Positions 54,200 through 62,697 of a stretch of 64,000 nt of DNA are shown one piece after another (within the stretch, counting starts at the first letter, position 1; each line of letters begins with the position of its first letter). A model generated the notes under the pieces. The model searched no databases. It worked only from the letters and a program-made list of their open reading frames with translations, and had not been told where the DNA came from. A program made the position numbers and the translations under genes. The stretch covers positions 10,416,001 to 10,480,000 of the forward strand of contig NZ_JAUSZM010000003.1 in assembly GCF_030817655.1 (NCBI RefSeq), written 5' to 3'. Source of the stretch: Streptomyces sp. V4I2 (GTDB taxonomy: Bacteria > Actinomycetota > Actinomycetes > Streptomycetales > Streptomycetaceae).

Positions 54200-54946
54200 T
54201 CAACGCCCGGAGACAGCAGCAACCGATTCGATAACACCGCGCCAGGTCCTGCGATAGCCCTCGCGAAGAGGCCCGCCGACCAGGTCGAGGATCCCGGAAG
54301 CCGCGTCGATCATGAGTCCTGGGTCTCCCGACTTACACAGGTGCAGGTGCCCTTTGAGCAGGGCGGTCCCACGCTCTGCGTCCGCCTCCAAAAGACGCCG
54401 CGGCAGCCACTTCCCGCCGCCGATCCATGCGTGGTGGTAGTCGCAGAGTAGATCGGCCGCGGTGTTGAGAACGAACCCGGCCACCGCAAGGCGCTCGATC
54501 TGGTCGCCAGCGTCGGCGAGATCATCCAGCGCATCCGTCAGTCCATACCTCTTCGTCTCGACCGTCTCCGCTTCCAGCGCCGGCGGACCATCACGGAGGT
54601 CCGCATCGGCCAGGGCACGGGCACGCCCGGCCTCACCATTCGCATCTACCAGGACGAGACCGGTGGCATACATGCTCTGCAGGACAGCACGACGTGAGGC
54701 AAAGTCCGCTGCGAAGAGGTCCACGAGACCGGCACGGGTGTGGATAAAGAGCTCCACGACACGTCCCTCGAACCGGATCGTCTCCCGGCAGGTCTCGCCA
54801 CCGTCCCCGACGAGCACCGCGATGTCCAGGTCACTGCTCGCAGTGGCCCGCCCCGCAGCCGTCGACCCGGCGAGGATCACGACGAGGGCATCGGGAAAAC
54901 GGTCACACGCAAGACGTCGAGCCTGGTCGACGGGGTCCGGAGTCAT
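54200..54946 (-). CDS. Nucleotidyltransferase-fold protein (248 aa)
   Basis: N-terminal minimal nucleotidyltransferase motif GS-x-DxD: VVILAGSTAAGRATASSDLD. A helical C-terminal domain follows (ERLAVAGFVLNTAADLLCDY ... GGKWLPRRLLEADAERG) as in aminoglycoside-adenylyl-like or HEPN-linked enzymes. ATG 54946. It is convergent with the cassette, 29 bp apart. It could modify small molecules or RNA; not resolvable by eye. Confidence 0.82.
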   Translation of the reverse strand: MTPDPVDQARRLACDRFPDALVVILAGSTAAGRATASSDLDIAVLVGDGGETCRETIRFEGRVVELFIHTRAGLVDLFAADFASRRAVLQSMYATGLVLVDANGEAGRARALADADLRDGPPALEAETVETKRYGLTDALDDLADAGDQIERLAVAGFVLNTAADLLCDYHHAWIGGGKWLPRRLLEADAERGTALLKGHLHLCKSGDPGLMIDAASGILDLVGGPLREGYRRTWRGVIESVAAVSGR

Positions 54947-55193
54947 GCCAGTCAGGGTTTCAGGAACCTTGTGTCAACAGCGACTGGGTTTTCCATTCCC
55001 ACCGGCTTGACCGCTACGGACCGTGACGGATCCGAGAGTGCGTGGCACGGATACAGACCAATCGAACAACGGCTCCTACCAGTACATACCCCTGGTTTCG
55101 AGTCTTGCCGGGTGCCGTTCCACGCAACGCCGCCAGTCCGGCCAGCCTCGCAAGCGCGGCGGCCGCCTCCACATCCACGCAAGCGCTGGCCCA

Positions 55194-55514
55194 TCAGGCG
55201 CCGAGCGCCCGGTACTCCACCTGCTGTCGGGTGGCCTCATCGACCTCATCGGCCGTCAAAAGCACCACCGTGCTCGTGCGGACCCCGCCCGCCGCCGTTG
55301 TGGCCATCCCAATGGCAGCGGCGGCGGTGTTGCCCGGCAGGTCCGCCGTGACGTAGACATCGTCCTCGCCGAAAGCCCAGTAGACCGACTCCAGCCGGCC
55401 GCCCACGCTTTGCACCATCCGCTCGATGACCTCGCGGCGAGCGATGGCACCCTCCGCGCGCAGGCCTTTCAGTCCGTCCACGGTCAGCTTGGCCCTGAAG
55501 AGGTACTTCGGCAT
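55194..55514 (-). CDS. GYD-domain protein (106 aa)
   Basis: ATG 55514 with GGCGGAA; the upstream frame is non-coding. The sequence is PKYLFRAKLTVDGLKGLRAE, then VGGRLESVYWAFGEDDVYVT and ADLPGNTAAAAIGMATTAAG, the ferredoxin-like GYD family. Function unknown. Convergent neighbours are unrelated. Confidence 0.85.
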   Translation of the reverse strand: MPKYLFRAKLTVDGLKGLRAEGAIARREVIERMVQSVGGRLESVYWAFGEDDVYVTADLPGNTAAAAIGMATTAAGGVRTSTVVLLTADEVDEATRQQVEYRALGA

Positions 55515-56116
55515 GGGTTCCGCCTTTCCGTAAGTGTCACAGCGAGGCTCCCCCTGCCAACCGATCCTCCTCCTGCCCCACGACCGCCGCCGCACGACCG
55601 CCGCCATACGGATTACTCGACGGCTGGCGAAATCCGCGCCGAAGGAGTCGACGCCACGGCGAGGGCAACCACGGGCACCGTAACAACGAGCATTGGGCCA
55701 GGCGTCCAGAGGCGGCGGGTTGCTGTCCATGACGTGGCCGGACTTCAGTTGGACACGCCTACGGCATCCCACGCAGTGAGGACGGCCTCGTGTTCTTCGC
55801 TGTCCTCGCCGTAGCGGGCGACGGCGGTCTGGACGGTGAGGTGGGCCCAGTCAGTGAAGAGGGGGGTCTGCCCGACCTCGCCGGAGATGAGCGCGTCCCA
55901 CCAGATGCGGCCGGCACGCTCCCATGCCTTGCCACCCAGGGCTGCGGCAACGAGGTAGAAGGCTCGGTTGGGATGCCGCCATCAGGATCTAGCCAGGGGA
56001 CGCCCCGCTTTAGCGGGGTGGGGAATGGCTTCTCTGGGCTGCTCTGACCTCAACTCTGTGCACGGATCTGCACTGTTCACCTGTACCGCCCTTCTGCCGC
56101 GCTAGACCTGCGGCAT

Positions 56117-56560
56117 GTGTATAGTGATCGTGTGACTGTGACCAGGAATGTTCGCCGATTCTCCGGCGGCGTGTACGACCTCGGCCTCCACGTGGTGTGG
56201 TGCCCGAAGTACCGCCGCCCGGTCCTCGGCGGCCGGGTCGCGGAACGTCTGGACGAACTGATCCGGGACAAGGCAGACGAGCGCGGGTGGGAGATCATCG
56301 CCCTTGAGGTGATGCCGGACCACGTGCACCTGTTCGTCAAGCACGACCCGAAATCGTCCGCCTCGTACGTTGCGAACCAGTTCAAGGGCTTCACTTCCCG
56401 CGTACTGCGAGCGGAGTTCCCGCACCTGAAGTCGCGGATGCCCACTTTGTGGTCGTCGTCGTACTTCGCCGCCTCGGTTGGCGCGGTCAGCGCGGCCACC
56501 GTGGAGAAGTACATCAACACCCAGTGGGAACGCCCCTGGAAGAAGGAGGCCCGCTCTTGA
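56117..56560 (+). CDS. tnpA: IS200 Y1 transposase (147 aa)
   Basis: HUH single-strand transposase. GGVYDLGLHVVWCPKYRRPV leads in, the HUH motif is MPDHVHLFVKHDP, and the nucleophile Tyr is in TVEKYINTQWER. Length is typical. GTG 56117 is the first start; GTG 56132 also possible. The TGA stop overlaps the tnpB ATG by one base. Confidence 0.93.
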   Translation: MYSDRVTVTRNVRRFSGGVYDLGLHVVWCPKYRRPVLGGRVAERLDELIRDKADERGWEIIALEVMPDHVHLFVKHDPKSSASYVANQFKGFTSRVLRAEFPHLKSRMPTLWSSSYFAASVGAVSAATVEKYINTQWERPWKKEARS

Positions 56561-57777
56561 TGCGGGCCTACAAGTTCCTTCTCAGGCCGACAGTCGGGCA
56601 GGAAGCGGCCCTTCGGGACATGCTTCGTGATCACTGCTCGCTCTACAACGGTGCGTTGCAGGAACGCCGGGATGCCTACCGGCACAGTTCGAAGACGAGC
56701 GTCAAGTACGGCGACCAGTCCGCGCAGCTCAAGGAGATCCGGGCGTTCGATCCGGAGCGTCATGGATGCTGGTCCTTCTCCAGCCAGCAGGCAACCTTGC
56801 GGCGCCTGGACAAGGCGTTCCAAGCCTTCTTCCGGCGCGTGAAGGCCGGTCTGACACCCGGCTACCCCAGGTTCAAGGGCGTTGGCCACTTCGACACCGT
56901 CACGTTTGCGAAGGACGGCGACGGCTGCCGCTGGGACTCCACCCCGCACGATCCGCAGACCCGCGTGCGTCTCCAAGGAGTCGGTCACGTCCGCGTGCAC
57001 CAGCACCGGCCCGTGCGCGGCCGGGTCAAGACGATCAGCATCAAGCGCGAAGGTAAACGCTGGTACGTCGTGCTGGTCTGCGACGAGGTTCCGCCCGAGC
57101 CTCTGCCCGCAACCGGCAGCATCGTCGGCATCGACATGGGCACCGTGCACTTCTTCACCGACTCGGGCGGAGTCCACCAGGAGAACCCGAAGTTCCTGGA
57201 GGCGATGGCCGAAGAACTGACGGCCGCGCAGCAGCACCTTTCGACGTTCCCCAAGCGCACCCGGCGCCGGACGAAGAAGCACCGCGCCGCAGCGCGAAAG
57301 GTCGCGAAGCTGCACGCGAAGATCCGGCGTCAACGACTCGACCACCACCACAAGACAGCCCTCGCCCTGGTCCGCGAACACGACGTGATCGGGCATGAGA
57401 GGCTGAACACAGCCGGGATGACCAAGGCCCCGGCGCCCAAGCCCGACCCCGAGCAGGAAGGCGCGTTCCTCCCGAACGGAGCCGCTGCGAAGGCCGGACT
57501 CAACCGCAGTATCCTGGACGCTGGTTGGGGCATCTTCCTGGGAATCCTGGCGCAGAAGGCTGAGAGTGCCGCTCGCCGCGTGATCCCGGTGAACGCCCGC
57601 AACACCTCCCGCACGTGCCCACCCGAGATCGGCGGATGCGGGCACGTGGCGAAGGAGAACCGCGTCACCCAAGCGAAGTTCGAGTGCGTCAAGTGCGGCC
57701 TGGTGGAGAACGCCGACCGCGTGGGCGCACTGAACGTGCTCTACAGGGCCGGGCTGGTCCTCTGCGACGGTGCTTAG
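56560..57777 (+). CDS. tnpB: RNA-guided nuclease TnpB (405 aa)
   Basis: OrfB_IS605 N-terminal domain (MRAYKFLLRPTVGQEAALRD), then a split RuvC nuclease. First Asp in SIVGIDMGTVHFF, Glu in DVIGHERLNTAGM, and the zinc ribbon (RTCPPEIGGCGH ... FECVKCG) before the last Asp in ENADRVGALNVLYRAG. All three acidic residues are present, so it should cut DNA guided by the RNA from its own 3' end. Confidence 0.93.
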   Translation: MRAYKFLLRPTVGQEAALRDMLRDHCSLYNGALQERRDAYRHSSKTSVKYGDQSAQLKEIRAFDPERHGCWSFSSQQATLRRLDKAFQAFFRRVKAGLTPGYPRFKGVGHFDTVTFAKDGDGCRWDSTPHDPQTRVRLQGVGHVRVHQHRPVRGRVKTISIKREGKRWYVVLVCDEVPPEPLPATGSIVGIDMGTVHFFTDSGGVHQENPKFLEAMAEELTAAQQHLSTFPKRTRRRTKKHRAAARKVAKLHAKIRRQRLDHHHKTALALVREHDVIGHERLNTAGMTKAPAPKPDPEQEGAFLPNGAAAKAGLNRSILDAGWGIFLGILAQKAESAARRVIPVNARNTSRTCPPEIGGCGHVAKENRVTQAKFECVKCGLVENADRVGALNVLYRAGLVLCDGA

Positions 57778-57822
57778 CCACCGACGCAGGAAGCCCGCGA
57801 CTTCAGTCGTGGGTGGAGTCAC
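57650..57822 (+). ncRNA. Predicted TnpB omega-RNA (reRNA) scaffold
   Basis: TnpB guide RNAs comprise the 3' end of tnpB and the IS right end. Here the right-end hairpin GCCCGCGACTTCAGTCGTGG precedes the terminal TCAC. The guide would be read from 57823 onward (TGATGTGGACGCC), that is, from the interrupted peptidase gene. Confidence 0.6.
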
Positions 57823-58014
57823 TGATGTGGACGCCGCCGTTGTCGCGCTCGGTGTGGACGTAGTCCCGCATGTGGTCCGGTTGCGGATCCTTGCCGAGTA
57901 CTTCATCGTCGTACGCCGTGCCTGGCGCCTTGAGTGAACGCAGGCCGACGCCGTTGATCGAGGGCATGAGCAGCCCCGCGCCGAGCACACCCTTTTGAGC
58001 TGCTGCCGCCGCCC

Positions 58015-58395
58015 GTGGAGCTGACGGAGGACGAGATCGAGGGCGCGCTCGCTCTGATGGAGAGCATGAGCCGTGAGGATCTCGACGGGCCGGAGTTCCA
58101 GGACGAATACACCGACGCCATGGCGAAGATCATCGAAGCGAAGCGGGAGGACCGTGAGCTGCCCGAGGCGCCGGAGCCCGGGGAGCCGGGCAAGGTATTG
58201 GACCTCATGGCCGCCCTGACCCAGTCCGTGCAGCAGGTCAAGGCCTCCCGCGGCGAAGGCGCGGAAGCCGCAGTGCACGACCTGCCGGCGAAGGAGACCA
58301 CGAAGAAGCAGCCGGCCAAGAAGGCCGCCGCGAAGAAGACCACCAGGAAGACGGTGGCGAAGAAGACGTCGGGACGCCGATCGCGCAGTGCCTGA
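58015..58395 (+). pseudogene. ku: Ku protein, C-terminal remnant (126 aa)
   Basis: GTG 58015: ELTEDEIEGALALMESMSRE, EYTDAMAKIIEAKREDRELP, LDLMAALTQSVQQVKASRGE, then a Lys-rich tail (KKAAAKKTTRKTVAKKTSGR). These are the last helices and basic extension of actinobacterial Ku, the non-homologous end-joining DNA-end-binding protein. The beta-barrel core is absent. The upstream 5' part is replaced by the peptidase remnant. Confidence 0.8.
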
Positions 58396-58472
58396 CCACG
58401 GCGGCCGTCTTGTGGCCCGGATCGAGGAACGTTCACCTGGTCCACGGCCGCTGGGCAGCTGCTTCTCCGATC

Positions 58473-58658
58473 CTACGAATCGGGCTCCTGGCGCAGGTCC
58501 AGGAAGCAGCGACGTCGCACGCCGGGCTCGCCGGCCTCCCGGGTCGTACGGTCCGCCGGCGCGGTGGCCCACCGTGCGGCGAGCAGCTCCTGGACCGCGA
58601 ACGTGGATGCGTCATCGGCGGCTGCGACGTCCACCACGGCCAGCTCTGGTACTGCCAC
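58473..58658 (-). CDS. DUF6207-like small protein (61 aa)
   Basis: GTG 58658: VPELAVVDVAAADDASTFAV, then LLAARWATAPADRTTREAGE. The pattern PxLxVxDxxAADxxT ... WATA matches the DUF6207 protein at 60691. An in-frame INEAQV precedes the GTG without a start codon, so the N-terminus may be damaged. Function unknown. Confidence 0.6.
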   Translation of the reverse strand: MAVPELAVVDVAAADDASTFAVQELLAARWATAPADRTTREAGEPGVRRRCFLDLRQEPDS

Positions 58659-58716
58659 CTGTGCTTCGTTGATCGCCGGTGCACAGCGTGGACGGGCCCT
58701 CGCGCTGTTGGATGCC

Positions 58717-59031
58717 TCATGTCGTGTGGTGCAGCCAGCGCTGCAGGGTGGTGTTGATGCTTGCGGGCAGGGCGCTGAGCTGGTCGATGGCTTCGCGGTC
58801 TCCGGGACGGGGCGGGATGCCGGCCGCGGTCAGAACGGCGTGCAGATCGAGGCGGCGCTGGTCGCGCGGGTCGATAAGGACGCTGAGACGTTCCGCGGGG
58901 TTGGGCGGCGGCAGCAGGTAGTCCATGTCCTGCCCGTGTGCGGCCGGGGCGGGCCAGGCGGTCTCGGCCGGATCGGCGGCGTAGGGGTCTGCGAAGGTCT
59001 GCGGCGTGTGATGTCCAAGGGTGACGGTCAT
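58717..59031 (-). CDS. Conserved small protein, module copy 2 (104 aa)
   Basis: ATG 59031 with GAGGAGA. It shares with the protein at 4363-4683 the motifs MDYLLPPPNPAERL / DYLLPPPNPAHRL, DPRDQRRLDLHAVLTAAGIP and a C-terminal SINTTLQRWLHHTT. Family unknown. Gene order and orientation relative to the lamin-tail gene are the same as in copy 1. Confidence 0.75.
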   Translation of the reverse strand: MTVTLGHHTPQTFADPYAADPAETAWPAPAAHGQDMDYLLPPPNPAERLSVLIDPRDQRRLDLHAVLTAAGIPPRPGDREAIDQLSALPASINTTLQRWLHHTT

Positions 59032-59821
59032 GTCGGTCTCCTCACCGGCAGCGGATGGGTATGCGGGAGGAGAGCCGCGCATGGCCCGGCTTGGTTGCGG
59101 CTGCGAGGAGACGTCACGCCGACGGCGTCATCGGCGGCTCATCCGTTTTCCCGACCAACGCGGCCGAAAGACGGCGCCGCGCGGGGACAGTCACTCGTAC
59201 GGCGTAGTAGGGGACCCGAGCGGAGGGGAAACCGGACGCTGCGCCGGAACGGGGTGTGGTCCGTAAACAGCGGGATGGCAGGTACCAGCCAGCCGGTGCG
59301 AACCACACGAAGGTCAGGCGTTGCCGGCGGAGGCATGCCGCTACGGGTAGGGCGGCAGGGCGCTTTACGTACCCAGAGTGGTGACTTCCCTTGGCGGTTT
59401 GGCCGGCCCGGCCACTTCCCGATGTTCGGCAACCCGCCGAGCGGCGAGGCCGTGACCGTTCCGACCGTTTCCAGGATTCGCTTTCTCCCGGAATGAGGTG
59501 GTTGTTACTCACTTTCGGGTGATGGCGTGGGTGGTGCCGGGTGGCGCATCGTGGCGGACGCAGGCTACGGGCCGGTCGCCGCAACGGCGCCCGGCCCGAC
59601 GAAGCGTCAATTGGGCGCTTGTGGGGCATAGATGGATGTTGCAGGTGAGAGTCACAGGAATATGGACGATCTGTAACACGGTTCACGTCGCGTTCACTTG
59701 GCCCGGCCTGGTGGTCAAGGTGTGGGTGTGCGGCCAGCCGGCCGCCGCCCGCACCCGCACTACCCCCGCGCACAGCCCTTTCGTCTGTGTGCGGGACGTG
59801 CCCGCACATGAGGGGGACTCT
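59032..59821. other. 790-bp region between module genes, copy 2
   Basis: No firm gene. It is similar by eye to 4684-5527 (for example CACGCCGACGGCGTCATCGG). A minus frame ends VGKTDEPPMTPSA at 59114, matching the end of the corresponding frame of copy 1. The last part resembles the leader of lamin-tail copy 1. Confidence 0.35.
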
Positions 59822-60445
59822 GTGTCCGTTTCCGTGAAGGTAACCACCCGCCGTCTGGCCTCCGCCGCGCTCGTGGCCGCCGCTGTCGTCGGGGCGGTGG
59901 CGCTGCCGGCGTCCGCTGCCGACGCACGCATGTACCAGCCGCGTGTCCAGATCAGCGACGTGCAGTACGACTCCCCGGGCCGTGACGACCGCTCCAACCG
60001 CTCCTTGAACAGGGAGTGGGTGGAGGTCACCAACACCGCCCGCCGCAGCGTGAACCTGGACGGATGGACGCTGTCGGACGAGGACGGCCACACCTACACC
60101 TTCGACTCCTACCGCCTGGCCGGCCGCGCGACCGTCCGTATCCACACCGGCGAAGGCCGCGACACCCGCACCGACCTCTTCCAGGACCGCCGCAACTACG
60201 TGTGGGACAACCGCTCCGACACCGCCACCCTGCGCAACGACCGCGACCGTTTCGTCGACGAGGCCTCCTGGGGCAACGACCGCAACGACCGCAGTGACCG
60301 CGGCGACCGCAGTGACCGCGGTGACCGCGGTGACCGCGGTGACCGCGGGACCGCGGTGACTGGGGTGACCGCGGTGAGCGCCGCCAGCACTGACGCTCAA
60401 GCCCACGTGCCGGCGACTGCTGAGGACGGCGCCCGCACACTGTGA
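59822..60445 (+). CDS. Secreted lamin-tail (LTD) protein, module copy 2 (207 aa)
   Basis: GTG 59822 with GAGGGGG. The signal peptide ends near ALPASAAD; the lamin-tail core contains REWVEVTNTARRSVNLDGWT, DGHTYTFDSYRLAG and VRIHTGEGRDTRTDLFQDRR. It continues past the point where copy 1 stops, with EASWGNDRNDRSDRGDRSDR and further Asp-Arg-Gly units. A one-base loss in that repeat near 60350 then gives an alternative tail (TAVTGVTAVSAASTDAQAHV). Without it the protein would end GERRQH about 35 residues earlier. Confidence 0.85.
   Translation: MSVSVKVTTRRLASAALVAAAVVGAVALPASAADARMYQPRVQISDVQYDSPGRDDRSNRSLNREWVEVTNTARRSVNLDGWTLSDEDGHTYTFDSYRLAGRATVRIHTGEGRDTRTDLFQDRRNYVWDNRSDTATLRNDRDRFVDEASWGNDRNDRSDRGDRSDRGDRGDRGDRGTAVTGVTAVSAASTDAQAHVPATAEDGARTL
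60280..60375 (+). repeat. 9-bp tandem repeat encoding Asp-Arg-Gly
   Basis: About ten units of GACCGCGGT or close variants. One unit is a base short (GACCGCGG at about 60341-60348), which changes the reading frame of the lamin-tail protein. Slipped-strand mispairing is the likely cause. Confidence 0.85.
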
Positions 60446-60451
60446 CGCGGC

Positions 60452-60485
60452 GGCGCGCCCGGCCCTTTCACGGGCCGGGCGCGCC
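60452..60485 (+). terminator. Perfect 14-bp hairpin terminator after lamin-tail copy 2
   Basis: GGCGCGCCCGGCCC and GGGCCGGGCGCGCC flank a 6-nt loop (TTTCAC), seven bases after the stop. It corresponds in position to the hairpin after copy 1. Confidence 0.8.
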
Positions 60486-60690
60486 GTCCGGCGTACGCGG
60501 GTGCGCGATGGCGGGGGAGTGGCGGTGTCCGGGGCCGGCGGACTGCAGGACACGTCGGGCGGTTCCGGCCGGCCGGTGCACGCCTGGTGTCTGCGGCGGC
60601 GGCCACTGTCCGCCCGGCCCGCGCCCTTGCGGCGAAGAGTGTGACGAGGAAACGGTCACCGCCGCGCGCACGACCATCACCATCTGGGCT

Positions 60691-61002
60691 CTACCCGCCT
60701 TCCCGCATGGCGACGTCTGGGTCCTCCCGGCCCTGCTCGAGCCAGTAAGCCCCGAGCAGGGCCGCGTACGGTACAGCGTCATCACCACGCGGCGGCGCCG
60801 CGGGACACCGCCGTAAATGCGCGTACAGCCGCGCCTTCACCCCCAGTCCACCGGGTACCCGCCGCACCACCCCGATGCCGGAGGTCGCCCACAGCCGGTC
60901 CAGCTCGGCAACCGCGGCGAGCGCGGTTGCTTCGTCGGCGGCGGTGATATCGAGGATTACCAGGCCGGGTTGCACCATGTGCTGTTCGTCGATGGGTTCC
61001 AT
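60691..61002 (-). CDS. DUF6207-family protein (103 aa)
   Basis: ATG 61002: EPIDEQHMVQPGLVILDITA, ADEATALAAVAELDRLWATS, GIGVVRRVPGGLGVKARLYA. This is the DUF6207 pattern, a Streptomyces-restricted family of unknown function. The C-terminus after HLRRCPAAPP is an extension. A shorter relative is at 58473. Confidence 0.8.
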   Translation of the reverse strand: MEPIDEQHMVQPGLVILDITAADEATALAAVAELDRLWATSGIGVVRRVPGGLGVKARLYAHLRRCPAAPPRGDDAVPYAALLGAYWLEQGREDPDVAMREGG

Positions 61003-61127
61003 GCCCAGCCCGACGACCGGCCCGCAGGCCGCAGTTCGCCGACGCCCGCTAATCCACCCCGGAGAGGGAAGTTCAGCCGGTGGGACAGCTTCTGGACCTC
61101 GCGCAGCTTCTCATCTGCAGTCAGCAA

Positions 61128-61299
61128 CGAGTAGTCGCCGCTCACCAACCCGTTCAAGGGCGACGAGGACGGCCTGTGCCGAGCCCTTACCGCACTCCTC
61201 GCTCCGCGGCCCGCTCACCGGGACATTCCTGGAGTGCGGGTGGTCCTCGCCGAGGTGGTTGTGGAACGGGCCCAGCTGCTCATCACCGAGGAGGCGTGA
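61128..61299 (+). other. Coding-like fragment without a start
   Basis: After a stop at 61125 the plus frame reads LTNPFKGDEDGLCRALTALL, then VVLAEVVVERAQLLITEEA, stopping at 61297. Codon use is strongly biased to G/C in third position, unlike the other frames. There is no start codon or Shine-Dalgarno, so this is probably the 3' remnant of a lost gene. Family unknown. Confidence 0.35.
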
Positions 61300-61361
61300 A
61301 CACCCCTGCCTCCGCGGCCGTTTCGCTCCTCGGCGGATCACCCATCAGTCGATCGCGGTGG

Positions 61362-62507
61362 TCAGGCCCGGCGGGTGGGCGCTGCCGCGATGGTCGTCAT
61401 CGGGGTGTGGGCGGCTTGGGTGCGCCAGGCGTCGGCGAGTTCGGCGGGGAAGCGTCGGCCGCTGCGCGTGAGGACGACGCCGGGTGCGAGTTCGACCTCG
61501 TCGCCGGGGCGGAAGGGACGGTCGGTCTGCGGGGGCAGCGCCTCCCAGGGGCCGAACCCGCCGCGCTTGCCGGTGCGGCGCATCCGGGTGCCGTAGGTGC
61601 TGATGTCGCGGATCAGGACCGTTCCGTTCCGGGCGGAGACTGCCAGATGCCTGCGGCTGACCTGCTGGGCGACCTGTGGGGACAGCAGGCTGTGCAGGGC
61701 GATGCCCGCCGGACCCGGCAGTCGGCCGACGTATGCTTCGGAGCCCTCGTCGAGGGTGTAGCGGGCCACGCAGGTGCCGTCGATGACGGCTTTGAGCTGG
61801 GTGGTGCCCAGGCGCGGGCCATCGTTCTCCAAGGGCGTGCCGTGGAGCTCGCAGGTGGGGACGCCGCGCCGCATGCGGGGCAGCAGGATCCGGTTGCCGC
61901 GGCGGATGTCGTAGAGGGAGCAGCGGGGCTCCGGGCAGCGCCAGCTCTGCATGATCACGTCGGTCAGCGGGGTCCTGGAGGGCCCGAGGAGGCCCTGTTT
62001 CTTCAGCGCGGACAGTTCCATTTTGCGGGAGATCTCGGCCGCCGAGCGCACGCCCATGTCCATTGCGACGAGGGTGACGGATCCGTCGGGGCGGGCTTCG
62101 GGTCTGAGGAACTGCCAGGTGTTGCCCTGGATCCACGGGTGTCCGGCGCGGTGGTCGACGTACTGGTCGCCGGTGATGACCGGGGTCGCGGTCATGCGGG
62201 CCAGTTCGAGGACGCGTTCGTCGGCGTCGTCGACCTCCTCGACCAGCCCGTCGGCCACCCAGCCCCGCAGCCGCCGGACCTCGGCCTGGTCGCCGAACTC
62301 CCGGTGCCCGCCCAGAAGGCTGTTGTCGGCGACCAAGTAGACGGAGACGTCGGGATCCCTGGTGAGCTCCATAAGGGCCCGCAGGACCAGCCCGAGGCGG
62401 CGCAGGGAGCGCGGCCCGCGTGGGCCGATGGAGGTATCGCGGGCGACGTTGGAGAGCTCCACCAGATAGTCGGCTCGCTCCGCCGACGTGGCCAGGTGAT
62501 GTTCCAT
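61362..62507 (-). CDS. NYN/PIN nuclease-like + zinc ribbon + FHA protein (381 aa)
   Basis: ATG 62507. The N-terminal 180 residues resemble a NYN/Zc3h12a-type RNase domain (LVELSNVARDTS, VSVYLVADNSLLGGHREFGD, TPVITGDQYVDHRAGHPW), with acidic residues in expected places; this call is moderate. A short zinc ribbon follows (WRCPEPRCSLYD ... TCELHG). The C-terminus is an FHA domain (VAQQVSRRHLAVSARNGTVL, IRDISTYGTRMRR), which binds phosphothreonine. The divergent Ser/Thr kinase is the obvious phosphorylating partner. Confidence 0.72.
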   Translation of the reverse strand: MEHHLATSAERADYLVELSNVARDTSIGPRGPRSLRRLGLVLRALMELTRDPDVSVYLVADNSLLGGHREFGDQAEVRRLRGWVADGLVEEVDDADERVLELARMTATPVITGDQYVDHRAGHPWIQGNTWQFLRPEARPDGSVTLVAMDMGVRSAAEISRKMELSALKKQGLLGPSRTPLTDVIMQSWRCPEPRCSLYDIRRGNRILLPRMRRGVPTCELHGTPLENDGPRLGTTQLKAVIDGTCVARYTLDEGSEAYVGRLPGPAGIALHSLLSPQVAQQVSRRHLAVSARNGTVLIRDISTYGTRMRRTGKRGGFGPWEALPPQTDRPFRPGDEVELAPGVVLTRSGRRFPAELADAWRTQAAHTPMTTIAAAPTRRA

Positions 62508-62697
62508 GAACGCCTCGCTGTCCGATGGCAGAGGGTGTCACTGTACGGCCGCCCGTCGGCACCCCGCCATCAGGATGAATCCCGCCAACCTCACTGATTC
62601 CCTTTGATCTTGTCTGTTTTTCCTTGATCTCCACAGATGTGTACCGCTGGCGGCGTCGCGCCACTATGATCACGCCTGCGACGGGAAGGTTGAATCC

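Larger units (their letters stand above)
55985..57822. mobile_element. IS200/IS605-family element
   Basis: The left end has the hairpin CCCCGCTTTAGCGGGG; the right end has GAAGCCCGCGACTTCAGTCG and finishes TCAC at 57822. It encodes the Y1 transposase TnpA and TnpB on the same strand. Both genes look intact. The left border is uncertain by a few bases. Confidence 0.88.
55745..57995 (-). pseudogene. M4-family metallopeptidase fragment, split by IS200/IS605
   Basis: The upstream piece (about 57995 to 57823) reads LKAPGTAYDDEVLGKDPQPD and YVHTERDNGGVHI. After the IS, the piece from 55985 to 55745 gives AFYLVAAALGGKAWERAGRI, WWDAL and YGEDSEEHEAVLTAWDAVGV. This is the C-terminal domain of protealysin-like M4 peptidases. 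A base is missing near GIPNR, and the N-terminal half with the HExxH zinc site is absent, so the gene was already truncated. Confidence 0.8.

Noticed and set aside
60280..60375. Tandem repeat considered as CRISPR
   Set aside because: Units are 9 bp, in phase with codons and without spacers; it encodes a DRG repeat in a secreted protein.
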